NCBI GenBank assembly: GCA_001724315.1
Contig: MEEC01000045.1
Span: 1 to 13,652 of the forward strand
Length of the DNA: 13,652 nt
Direction of reading: 5' to 3'
Source of the DNA: Lautropia sp. SCN 70-15
GTDB taxonomy: Bacteria; Pseudomonadota; Gammaproteobacteria; Burkholderiales; Burkholderiaceae_E
Shown: piece after piece, positions 1-7,994 of the stretch
How positions within the stretch are numbered: the first letter of the stretch is position 1
Layout of the letters: every line of letters begins with the position of its first letter
The notes under the pieces: generated by a model
What the model was told of the DNA's origin: nothing
The model's input: the letters and a program-made list of their open reading frames with translations, nothing else
Database searches by the model: none
Position numbers and translations under genes: made by a program

Positions 1-2781
1 GACGCGGGGGCTTGCGCGGCCGCCGCCGATGCCTGGACCGGCGACCTGCTGCCCGGCTCGCCCTACGAAGCCTGGGCCGAGGCCCCGCGCGCCCGCCTGC
101 GGGCGCGCCACCTGGAACTGCTACGCGCGAGCGGTCAATGGGAACGGCTGGCCGAAGCGGACCCGGCCGACGAGCCCGCGCACCGGGCGCTGATGCGCCG
201 CGAGCTGGCCGCCGGCAACCGGCCGGCCGCGATCCGCTGGTACTTCCGGCTGCGCCGCGCGCTGCAGCGCGCGCTCGGCGTGCCGCCCGACCGCGAGACC
301 GAAGCGCTCTACGAGGAATGCGTGGCCGGCCTGCATCCGCCGGGGCCGGCCTTCGTCGGCCGGCAGGCGGAGCTGGTGCGCGCAACCGGATGGCTCGCCG
401 CTCCCGAACGCGAGCGCGTCGGCGGCCTGCTCGTGCGCGGCCCCGGCGGCATCGGCAAGAGCGCGTTCTGCGCCCAGCTTGCCGGCCTCGCGCGCGATCG
501 GGGCTGGACCGTGCTCGAGGTCGACGCCGGCCAGGCCCGATCCCCCTACGCAGTGACCGCCGCTGTGATCGAGCGCCTGCTGCTCGACGACCGATCGCTG
601 CTCGACCGGATCGGCGCCCCGGCCCGCTCGGTGCTGGCGATGCTCTCCGACCTCGCCGCCCCCGCGGCCGCCCTGCCGGGGCCGCTGGGACGGCACCAGG
701 TGATCGGCGCGTTCCGGCGGCTGCTGCTGGCCGCGTCCCGGGGCGGGCCGGTCGCGCTGCTCGTCGACGACGCCCACCTGGTCGACGAGGCCGACGCCGA
801 CCTGCTGCTGCAGCTGGCGGTGACCGGCCGGCCGGTCCACGTCGTGCTCGCCCTGCGCCAGCCTGCACCGGCCCCGAACCCGGCGCTGGCGGCCGGCATG
901 GCGCGGCTGCTCCGGGGCCGTCACCTCGAGGCGATCGACCTCGGCCCGCTCGGCGAGGACGAGACCGCCGAGCTGCTCGCGCAGGCCACACGCCGGCCGC
1001 TCGCCGACGCGCTGACGCAGCGCCTCCTCGGGTTGGCCGAGGGCAATCCGTTCGCCGCGATCGAGCTGGCGCGTTGCGCCGATGCCGGCACCCGGCTGCC
1101 CGAGAGCGCCCGCGAGGCGATCGCCGAGCGGCTGTGCGACGTGAACGAGGAATCGATGCCGCTCCTCGAGCGGCTGGCGCTGGTCTCGGACGCCTTCGAC
1201 ACAAGCACGGCGGCAGCGCTGGCCGACGGCGACGAAGCGCGCGCCGGCGCGCTGCTCGACGCCGCGATCGAGGCCGGCGTGCTGGTCGTGTCGGGCATGC
1301 AGTACCGTTTCCGGCAGGAGCTCTTGCGCCAGGCGCTGGTCGAGCGGGTGCCGCCGCACCGGCGGCTCCGCATCCACCGCGAGGCGGCCCGGCAACTGGC
1401 CGAGCACGGCGCGCCGCCGGGGCTCGTTGCCCGGCAGTGGCTGGCCGGCGGCAGCCCCGCCGAGGCCGCCCCCCGTCTGCTCGCGGCAGCGCGCGATGCG
1501 GTCCGGCTGGCCGCCTACGGCGACGTGCTCAGGCACCTCGAGCCGCTGTTGGAATTCGATCCCGGCCACGCCGAAGCGCTCCGGATGCGGGCCGAAGCGC
1601 TCGAGGCGGTCGGCGACCCGGCCGCGGTGGCGGCCTACCGGGCGGCCGCCGACGCGGCCGGCGGACAGGACTGGCACGAGCTGCGCGCCAAGGGCGCGCT
1701 GGCGCAGGTCAAGCAGGGCGACCCGGCGGGTGGTCTCGCGGCGCTCGAAGGCGTGCATCCGGTCACCGTCGAGGGCAGGCTGTGCGAAGCGCTCGCCTAC
1801 AGCGGCGCCGCGGCCCTTGGCTTCGGCGACCCGGCCGTCGGCACCCGAAAGGCGGCCGCCGCGCGCAGGCTGGCGCTGGAAAGCGGCGACACCGCTTCGA
1901 TCGTGGTGGCCTCGTGGGCGCAGGCCGCAGCCGCCCACGCGCGCGGCGAGCTGCACGGCAGCGTGTGGGCCGACCTGATGGAAACGCGCGACGTGCCGGG
2001 GCTGGCGGTGCGCGTGTTCGACAGCCACCTGTGCATGACGCAGCGCTTCCTGTACGGCGCGAGCCCCTACCCGAAGGTGATCGAGTTCGCCGACGCGATC
2101 GCCGACGAGGCGCGTCGCCTCGGCGCGGCCCGCGGCCAGGCCTTCGGGGTGACGCTGCGCGGCGAGGCGGAGCTGCTGGCCGGCGAGCTCGACGCCGCCG
2201 ACGAGCACCTGAAGCTCGGCGGCGCGCTGCACAGGCGCTTCGGCGGCGCGGTCGGCGAGGCGCTGTCGCTGCAGCGGCGCGCGGAACTCGCGCTGGAGCG
2301 CGGCCGGCGGGACGAAGCCGCCGACCTGCTCGACGAGGCGCTCGACCTGGCCCGGCAGACCGACATCGGCTTCCACCTGTTCGACCGGATCTACGGCACC
2401 CGCCTGCGCCTGGCGCCCGACCCCGAGGCTGGCCTGGCCGCCCTGGAAGACGCGCAGCAGTCGGTGCGCGGCCTGCTGGAGACCTGCCCGGGCTGCCGGA
2501 TCACCTTCGCGGTGCCGGCGGCGATCGCCGCGGCGCGGGGCGGGCAACTCGAGTTCGCCGAGCGCTACGGCGAGTCCTGCGAGTACCTGGCCAACGTGGT
2601 CATGCGGCTGCCCGCCTGGCACGCGGCGCTCGAGGAAGTGCGAGGGCACATGGCGCGGGCAAGGGGGCAGGACGCCGCCGTCGCGGCGCGGCACTTCGCC
2701 GCCGCGGCCCGGGGCTTCAGGGCGGCCGGGCACCGGCTCGACGCCCGCCGCTGCGACACGCTGGCGACCGGCCCACGGTAA
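1..2781 (+). CDS. BTAD/AAA ATPase/TPR transcriptional activator (SARP/AfsR-like), 5' truncated by window edge
   Basis: The frame is open from base 1 to TAA at 2779-2781 (926 residues visible), so the start and any N-terminal winged-helix DNA-binding domain lie upstream. The first ~110 residues read as a bacterial transcriptional activation domain (BTAD): helical repeats ending in YFRLRRALQRALGVPPD. An ATPase module follows, with Walker A GPGGIGKS at 439-462 and a Walker B-like VALLVDDAH at 751-777. From about base 1400 onward the protein is Ala/Leu-rich helical repeat of TPR/MalT type. No LuxR-type HTH is seen at the C terminus, so DNA binding must come from the missing N terminus. Family knowledge: such proteins are signal-transducing activators using ATP-dependent oligomerisation. 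The target genes are unknown. It is convergent with the next gene (28 bp gap). An internal ATG at 193 could be mistaken for the start, but BTAD sequence continues upstream of it. Confidence 0.85.
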   Translation, partial: DAGACAAAADAWTGDLLPGSPYEAWAEAPRARLRARHLELLRASGQWERLAEADPADEPAHRALMRRELAAGNRPAAIRWYFRLRRALQRALGVPPDRETEALYEECVAGLHPPGPAFVGRQAELVRATGWLAAPERERVGGLLVRGPGGIGKSAFCAQLAGLARDRGWTVLEVDAGQARSPYAVTAAVIERLLLDDRSLLDRIGAPARSVLAMLSDLAAPAAALPGPLGRHQVIGAFRRLLLAASRGGPVALLVDDAHLVDEADADLLLQLAVTGRPVHVVLALRQPAPAPNPALAAGMARLLRGRHLEAIDLGPLGEDETAELLAQATRRPLADALTQRLLGLAEGNPFAAIELARCADAGTRLPESAREAIAERLCDVNEESMPLLERLALVSDAFDTSTAAALADGDEARAGALLDAAIEAGVLVVSGMQYRFRQELLRQALVERVPPHRRLRIHREAARQLAEHGAPPGLVARQWLAGGSPAEAAPRLLAAARDAVRLAAYGDVLRHLEPLLEFDPGHAEALRMRAEALEAVGDPAAVAAYRAAADAAGGQDWHELRAKGALAQVKQGDPAGGLAALEGVHPVTVEGRLCEALAYSGAAALGFGDPAVGTRKAAAARRLALESGDTASIVVASWAQAAAAHARGELHGSVWADLMETRDVPGLAVRVFDSHLCMTQRFLYGASPYPKVIEFADAIADEARRLGAARGQAFGVTLRGEAELLAGELDAADEHLKLGGALHRRFGGAVGEALSLQRRAELALERGRRDEAADLLDEALDLARQTDIGFHLFDRIYGTRLRLAPDPEAGLAALEDAQQSVRGLLETCPGCRITFAVPAAIAAARGGQLEFAERYGESCEYLANVVMRLPAWHAALEEVRGHMARARGQDAAVAARHFAAAARGFRAAGHRLDARRCDTLATGPR

Positions 2782-2809
2782 CGCGCCGCCGGTATCGCGC
2801 GGGGACCAT

Positions 2810-3124
2810 TCACGCCCTCGCGGGCAGCACCGACCACTCCGGCTCCTCGAACTCGCCGATCACCGTGATCTCGCAGTGCCTCGCGTGCTTGTCGAGGATC
2901 GCGCGCACGATCTCGCTGCCGCGATCGTCCTTGGCGTCGCGATGGGCCTTCGACTCCCAGGTCGCGATCGCGAGCAGCGTGTCGGGCTCGCCTATCTTGC
3001 GGTGCAGATAGGTGCCGCGCGCGCCGGGCGTCTGCTGGATGATCTCGCTGGCCCGCACCCAGCCCTCGGCGTATTCCTCGACCGTGTAGCCGGGCTTCAT
3101 GCGCACTTCGAAGATGAACTTCAT
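2810..3124 (-). CDS. Small ABM-like dimeric alpha/beta-barrel protein
   Basis: This 104-residue protein begins MKFIFEVRMKPGYTVEEYAE and contains a TYLHRK strand and a LLAIATWESKAHRDA segment. That layout resembles antibiotic-biosynthesis-monooxygenase (ABM) or dimeric ferredoxin-like alpha/beta-barrel proteins, which range from cofactor-free oxygenases and isomerases to proteins with no known reaction. The ATG at 3122-3124 is preceded by a strong Shine-Dalgarno, CGGAGG, with 5 nt spacing, which fixes the start. It lies last in the minus-strand gene series, 89 bp after the FAH-family gene, and may be co-transcribed with it. The substrate cannot be read from sequence. The family call rests on overall pattern rather than a diagnostic motif. 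Confidence 0.75.
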   Translation of the reverse strand: MKFIFEVRMKPGYTVEEYAEGWVRASEIIQQTPGARGTYLHRKIGEPDTLLAIATWESKAHRDAKDDRGSEIVRAILDKHARHCEITVIGEFEEPEWSVLPARA

Positions 3125-3213
3125 GCCGACCTCCGCATGGATCTGCGCAGTCTGGCACGGATGCGCAATACCGGGGCGCTAGCTGGCGGCCCGGCCCTGA
3201 GGCGCGCAGCGTG

Positions 3214-4080
3214 TCACTCGAAGCGGTTGCTCAGCGTCCCGATCCCGTCGATCTCGATCCGCACCACGTCGCCGGTCTTCAGCCAGCTCGGCGGGGTCAG
3301 GCCCATGCCCACGCCGGCGGGCGTACCGGTCGCGATCACGTCGCCCGGGTAGAGCGTGATGCCGCGCGACACGGTCTCGATCAGCGTGGGAATGTCGAAG
3401 ATCAGGTCGGTGGTGCGCGCGTCCTGGCGCAGCTCGTCGTTGACCCAGCAGCGCACGCGCGTGTCGGTGCCGTCGAGCTCGTCGGCGGTCACGATCCACG
3501 GCCCCATCGGGCAGAAGGTGTCGAAGCTCTTGCCCATGTCCCACTGCTGGTGGCGCATCTGCACGTCGCGCGCGGTCACGTCGTTGACGATGGTCCAGCC
3601 GAACACGTGCGACAGCGCGTCGGCGCGCGAGATGTTCTTGCCGCCCTTGCCGATCACCAGCGCGAGCTCGGCCTCGTAGTCGATCTGCGAGGACACCGCG
3701 GCGCCCGGCAGTCGGACGGTCTCGCCGTTGGCGATCACGCACTCGGGCACCTTGGTGAACACGATCGGCCACTGGTCGACGGCCTTGGCGCTGTCCTTGA
3801 ACACGGTTTCGCGCAGCTCCTTCGCGTGCGCGTGATAGTTGCGCCCGACGCACCAGAGGTTGCGGAACGGGCGCGGCAGCGGCGCCTCGAGCTTCACGTC
3901 GCTCAGGGGCGCGACGGCCCCGGTGGCCATCGGCATGCGCGCGCCGGTGGCCGCGCGCTCGATCAGCGGCTGCGCGCCACGCGAGGCGTCGTCGAGCTCG
4001 AAGGCGGTGACGGTGCGGCCGTCGGCCGACACCTGGCCGACGTGGCGGCGGCCCTGGTACTGGTAGGTGGCGATGCGCAT
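3214..4080 (-). CDS. Fumarylacetoacetate hydrolase (FAH) family protein
   Basis: The 288-residue protein has a short N-terminal domain (about 1-70) followed by the FAH catalytic fold. Signature stretches are LWCVGRNYHAHAKE (75-88), VFTKVP, DYEAEL and GTPAGVG (252-258). By family analogy the divalent-metal ligands are Glu136 and Glu138 (in DYEAEL) plus Asp167 (in NDVTARD). Relatives cleave or isomerise C-C bonds in acylpyruvates and 2-oxo-hept-ene-dioates (fumarylpyruvate hydrolase, HHDD isomerase, oxaloacetate decarboxylase), usually late in aromatic-acid degradation. No other ring-cleavage genes are visible here, so the exact reaction is left open. The start ATG at 4078-4080 has AGGA about 8 nt upstream. 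It follows the YbaK-like gene by 85 bp on the same strand. Length is normal for the short, single-domain type. Confidence 0.9.
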   Translation of the reverse strand: MRIATYQYQGRRHVGQVSADGRTVTAFELDDASRGAQPLIERAATGARMPMATGAVAPLSDVKLEAPLPRPFRNLWCVGRNYHAHAKELRETVFKDSAKAVDQWPIVFTKVPECVIANGETVRLPGAAVSSQIDYEAELALVIGKGGKNISRADALSHVFGWTIVNDVTARDVQMRHQQWDMGKSFDTFCPMGPWIVTADELDGTDTRVRCWVNDELRQDARTTDLIFDIPTLIETVSRGITLYPGDVIATGTPAGVGMGLTPPSWLKTGDVVRIEIDGIGTLSNRFE

Positions 4081-4165
4081 GGCGGGTTCCTGTTGGCTGC
4101 TTCGGGGGCCGAGGAACGAATGCTACCCGAGCCGCGGGCGACTCACGGACGGCGCCATGTGCGAC

Positions 4166-4648
4166 TCACTGACGGATGTCGGCCCAGCCGGCCCCGGTCA
4201 GGCCGCGCAACTGCCCGGGCGCCAGCGGAAACACCGAGAAGGGCGTGCCGCCGGCCGCCCACACGGTCTCGAATCGCTGCAGGTCCTCGTCGAGCAGCAG
4301 CTTGACCGGCTGCGCATGCCCGATCGGCGCCACGCCCCCGATCGCGTAGCCGGTCGCCTCGCGCACGAAGTCGGCATCGGCCCGGCCGAGCGGCTCGCCG
4401 ACCAGTGCGGCCACCTTGGCTTCGCTGACCCGGTTGTCCCCGCTGGCCACGACCACGACCGCCTGGCCGCTCTGCCTGCCGCGGAACACGATCGACTTGG
4501 CGATCTCGGCCACCGAGCAGCCGATCGCGGCGGCGGCTTCGGCGCTGGTGCGGGTGGGCTGCTCGAACTCGACGACGCAGGCGTCGATGCCGGCTTCGCG
4601 CAGGAGCCGGGCGGTGCGCAGTGCGGTGGGGTGCTGGGCGGGTTTCAT
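4166..4648 (-). CDS. YbaK/ProX-type aminoacyl-tRNA deacylase domain protein
   Basis: This 160-residue protein has the YbaK/aminoacyl-tRNA synthetase-associated domain. It shows an N-terminal helix, TRTSAEAAAAIG (32-43), a conserved Lys51 in IAKSIVFRG, RVSEAKVA, and the GYAIGGVAPIGH loop (100-111). Family members hydrolyse mischarged tRNA, typically Cys-tRNA(Pro) or Ala-tRNA(Pro), in the cytoplasm as stand-alone trans-editing factors. Which tRNA is used cannot be told from sequence. Its ATG (4646-4648) overlaps the TGA of the MauG-like gene in an ATGA (4645-4648), which implies translational coupling with an exported haem protein. That is an odd partner, and the functional link is unknown. Confidence 0.9.
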   Translation of the reverse strand: MKPAQHPTALRTARLLREAGIDACVVEFEQPTRTSAEAAAAIGCSVAEIAKSIVFRGRQSGQAVVVVASGDNRVSEAKVAALVGEPLGRADADFVREATGYAIGGVAPIGHAQPVKLLLDEDLQRFETVWAAGGTPFSVFPLAPGQLRGLTGAGWADIRQ

Positions 4649-5850
4649 TGCGCGCTCGCCGGGCTCCAGCCGTCGGTCAGCGTCTGCATGAAGGCCACGA
4701 TGTCGTCGACTTCCTTCGAAGTGAGCCGCAGATTGCCCAGCTCTTCCGTGTTCACGTTCGCCACCATCTCGGGCCGCGGCCAGCAGCCGAGCCGCAGCGC
4801 ATCGGCCTCGGATACCAGGGCGTCCTTGCAGCGCGGCTTGAGGTCGCGGGTGTTGTAGAAGTCGACCACGCCGCGCAGCGTCTCGAAGTAGCCGTTGTGC
4901 ATGTAGGGCGCGGTGAGCGCCACGTTGCGCACGGTGGGCACCTTGAACTTGCCGTACTCGCCGGCCTTGCCGACCACGCCGCCCAGCCCGAGGTCGACAT
5001 GGGCCTCGCCGGCCGGGTTGTGCGCGGCAGCCAGTCGGTAGAAGGGGTTGGCCGGGTTCTTCGGCACCCCGAGATTGTCGTAGGTGAAGTCGGTGCCGAG
5101 GCCGCCCCGGCCGTCCGGGCCCTTCGCGATCGGGTGGCAGGCCGCGCAGTTGCCCTTGTCCTCGCGCTCGAAGAGCGCCAGGCCCCGGCGCTCCTGCGCG
5201 GTCAGCCGGGCGCGCCCGGCCAGCCAGGCGTCGTACTTCGACGAGAAGGGGCTGAACACCGGCGTGCGCTCCCACGCGGCGATCGCCTCGGCAATCCGCT
5301 CGTAGGCCTGCTCCGGGTCGGCCAGGGCGCTCGCGCCGAACACCTCGGCGAAGAGCGGCGCATACGGCGCCGCCCGGACTTTCTCCACCACCTGCGCGGC
5401 ATGCGAGTTGGCCATCTCCAGCGGGTTCAGGAAGGGCCCCTTGGCCTGCTCCTCGAGCGTTGCGGCGCGGCCGTCCCAGAACTGGCCGCCCACGTAGTGC
5501 TCCTCGGTCTCGTCGAAGTGGAACTTCGGGCTGAAGGCCATGTAGGCGGCCGAAGGCGTGTTGCGGTCGCCGAACAGGCCGGCGCGCACGCCCTTCGAGG
5601 TCGGCGCGCTGCGATCCGGATCGGCGAAGCCGGCGCCCAGGCCGTGGCAGGTGGCGCAGGCCTGTCCGGGCGGATCCGACAGGTTGAGGTCCTCGAACAG
5701 CAGCTTGCCCAGCCGCTCCGTCGGTGTTGCCGCCCGCAGCACCGTCGACTCGGCCGCCTTCAGGTTCTCGACATGCCCGACCTGGCCGACGACGGCCGTG
5801 GCGGCCAGGGCGATCGCCGCGCCAATGAGTGCGTACCTCGGCACCTGCAT
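4645..5850 (-). CDS. MauG/CcpA-like di-haem cytochrome c peroxidase family protein
   Basis: The 401-residue protein carries an N-terminal hydrophobic export signal or anchor (about 5-22, RYALIGAAIALAATAVVG). It has two c-type haem motifs, CATCH (65-69) and CAACH (235-239), in the arrangement of di-haem peroxidases: FWDGRA (124-129) between the haems and PTVRNVALTAPYMHNG (305-320) after the second. Met317 is a candidate axial ligand. Family members act in the periplasm, reducing H2O2 with electrons from small cytochromes (CcpA) or oxidising protein side chains (MauG). The substrate here is not determined. Two further cysteines, Cys341 and Cys356, could form a disulfide. The start is uncertain: the ATG at 5848-5850 has GGAG only 1 nt away, while the GTG two codons later has the same GGAG at 7 nt. 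The stop overlaps the ybaK-like start, and a GIY-YIG-like gene ends 19 bp upstream. Confidence 0.9.
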   Translation of the reverse strand: MQVPRYALIGAAIALAATAVVGQVGHVENLKAAESTVLRAATPTERLGKLLFEDLNLSDPPGQACATCHGLGAGFADPDRSAPTSKGVRAGLFGDRNTPSAAYMAFSPKFHFDETEEHYVGGQFWDGRAATLEEQAKGPFLNPLEMANSHAAQVVEKVRAAPYAPLFAEVFGASALADPEQAYERIAEAIAAWERTPVFSPFSSKYDAWLAGRARLTAQERRGLALFEREDKGNCAACHPIAKGPDGRGGLGTDFTYDNLGVPKNPANPFYRLAAAHNPAGEAHVDLGLGGVVGKAGEYGKFKVPTVRNVALTAPYMHNGYFETLRGVVDFYNTRDLKPRCKDALVSEADALRLGCWPRPEMVANVNTEELGNLRLTSKEVDDIVAFMQTLTDGWSPASAQ

Positions 5851-5869
5851 TCTCCGATATTCCCCGATT

Positions 5870-6208
5870 TCAGGCCTGCCAGACGCCGTACCCCGCCTCG
5901 CGCAGGGCCACGGCCAGCTCGACCTCCATCTCGCGCGCCGCCTCGTAGGGCATCGGATTGTAGACCTCGTAGAGTTCGGGCAGCAGCCGCAGGCCGTACT
6001 CGGTCACGAAACGATTCGCCTTGATGCCGGCCTTGTGGCGATCGAACCGCCGGTCCGGGTCGAGCCCGGTCATGCCCACGTAGACGCAGGGCATGCCGGG
6101 GCGGTAGGCCGGGTTGGCCTTGCGGAAGCGGGGCTCGTCGAGGACGCGCAAGGACAGCGCGACCACGTAGACGTGGTGGTGGTGCCGGGGTTCGCGACGG
6201 GAGGCCAT
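5870..6208 (-). CDS. GIY-YIG-like small protein
   Basis: This 112-residue protein resembles a minimal GIY-YIG nuclease fold. It has a first strand HVYVVALSL (12-20), a second strand CVYVGMTG (41-48) standing for the YIG half, then an Arg/His helix (RRFDRHKAG, 53-61). The late acidic helix EMEVELAVALREAGY includes a candidate metal-binding Glu. Family members cut DNA during repair or in mobile elements, but small stand-alone versions are common and mostly uncharacterised. A run of four histidines occurs naturally at 9-12. The ATG at 6206-6208 has only a weak GAAG before it. The gene points away from the ars promoter and leads the minus-strand series ending at 2810. The nuclease activity is inferred. 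Confidence 0.7.
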   Translation of the reverse strand: MASRREPRHHHHVYVVALSLRVLDEPRFRKANPAYRPGMPCVYVGMTGLDPDRRFDRHKAGIKANRFVTEYGLRLLPELYEVYNPMPYEAAREMEVELAVALREAGYGVWQA

Positions 6209-6244
6209 CTTCGATGCCGGTGCGGCTCGCCAGATTGCCACAGC

Positions 6245-6272
6245 TTGACATTCGTTTATCTTTCTATAAACG
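6245..6272 (+). promoter_or_regulatory. ars promoter -35 box and ArsR-type operator palindrome
   Basis: A consensus -35 hexamer TTGACA lies at 6245-6250. A perfect inverted repeat follows: CGTTTAT (6253-6259), 6 nt, then ATAAACG (6266-6272). This AT-rich palindrome stands out in a 70% GC window and sits where an ArsR dimer would bind over the promoter of an ars operon. TATAAA at 6265-6270 could be a -10 box, but the 14 bp spacer is short. The left arm reads ATTCGTTTAT, while the right arm breaks its symmetry after ATAAACG and runs straight into arsR coding sequence. The original -10 region may therefore have been removed. Operator function is inferred. Confidence 0.6.
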
Positions 6273-6424
6273 CGGGCCTGGTCGGCGCCGAGCGCGACGG
6301 CCGCAACCTGATCTACCGCCCCTCGCTCGACCGGATGGACGGGCTGCTCGCCTACCTGACCGACCACTGCTGCCAGGGGCGGCCCTGCGGGCCCGTCGCC
6401 GCGCGGCGTCGAGCCCACTGTTGA
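6272..6424 (+). pseudogene. arsR: arsR remnant: C-terminal 50 codons only
   Basis: From 6272 the frame reads AGLVGAERDGRNLIYR, then SLDRMDGLLAYLTDHC and CQGRPC, and ends at TGA 6422-6424. This is the typical end of an ArsR-family arsenite repressor: the beta-wing region after the recognition helix, the C-terminal dimerisation helix, and a cysteine-rich tail. ArsR proteins are usually about 110 residues, so roughly the first half, including the start codon and the recognition helix, is missing. Upstream bases are operator and then the oppositely oriented GIY-YIG-like gene, so the lost part is not simply in another frame. No ATG or GTG with a ribosome site precedes the remnant. The operon order (operator, arsR, arsI, acr3) is otherwise preserved, which points to an internal deletion. 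Confidence 0.8.
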
Positions 6425-6437
6425 ACCGGAGCCGATC

Positions 6438-6905
6438 ATGAAACGCTTCCACGTCCATCTTCACGTCGACGATCTCGGCAAGAGCATCGCCTTCTACTCG
6501 AAGCTGTTCGCCGCCGAGCCGGCCCGCGTCGAGTCCGACTACGCCAAGTGGATGCTCGACGACCCGGCCGTGAACTTCGCGATCTCGACGCGCGGCGCGC
6601 AGCCCGGCATCGACCACCTCGGCTTCCAGACCGACGACGCGGCCGAGCTCGCCGGCATGAAGGCCCGCGCCGAAGCCGCCGACATGGCGCTGCTCGACGA
6701 GGGCACGACCACCTGCTGCTACGCGCGCAGCGAAAAGCACTGGGTGACCGACCCGCAGGGCATCGCCTGGGAGCACTTCCACACGCTGGGCGACATCCCC
6801 GTGTTCCGGCAGGTCGACGACGCGCCGGCTGCCTGCTGCACGCCGGCGCCCGCCGGCAAGCAGGTTGCCGCGCCGGCCAAGGCCTCGGCCAGTTCCTGCT
6901 GCTGA
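6438..6905 (+). CDS. arsI: ArsI/CadI-family C-As lyase (glyoxalase/VOC fold)
   Basis: The 155-residue protein has two vicinal-oxygen-chelate repeats (about 1-55 and 56-120) and the ArsI hallmark vicinal cysteines Cys93-Cys94 in TTCCYA, followed by KHWVTDPQGIAWEHFHT. Likely metal ligands by analogy are His5, His60 and Glu112. ArsI is an Fe(II)/O2-dependent dioxygenase that cleaves the C-As bond of trivalent methyl- or aryl-arsenicals to arsenite, using the cysteine pair to bind arsenic. An older name for the family is CadI (cadmium-induced). The ATG at 6438 has GGAG at 6 nt spacing. After the catalytic domain comes an Ala/Pro-rich tail with two more cysteine pairs (133-134 and 154-155). It lies 13 bp after the arsR remnant and 21 bp before acr3, the product's exporter. 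Confidence 0.92.
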   Translation: MKRFHVHLHVDDLGKSIAFYSKLFAAEPARVESDYAKWMLDDPAVNFAISTRGAQPGIDHLGFQTDDAAELAGMKARAEAADMALLDEGTTTCCYARSEKHWVTDPQGIAWEHFHTLGDIPVFRQVDDAPAACCTPAPAGKQVAAPAKASASSCC

Positions 6906-6926
6906 GGCAAGGCGACCGCCGAGGGC

Positions 6927-7937
<1,011 letters not shown>

Positions 7938-7994
7938 CCACCGGCCGAACCGATGCAAAATGGCAGGTGTCGTCCAGCCCCGAGACCTTGCACC

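Noticed and set aside
12..3011. A plus-strand 999-codon frame and a minus-strand 870-codon frame over the regulator
   Set aside because: Both are extremely Arg/Ala/Gly- or Gln/Arg-rich. The frame with BTAD, Walker A and Walker B motifs is the real one.
6265..6270. TATAAA as a firm -10 box for the ars promoter
   Set aside because: The spacer to TTGACA is 14 bp, outside the usual 16-18; kept only as a possibility within the operator feature.
7953..7994. ATG at 7953 as start of the AroE-like gene
   Set aside because: It gives a leader (MQNGRCRPAPRP) unlike the family and has no ribosome site; the GTG at 7995 matches the expected N terminus.
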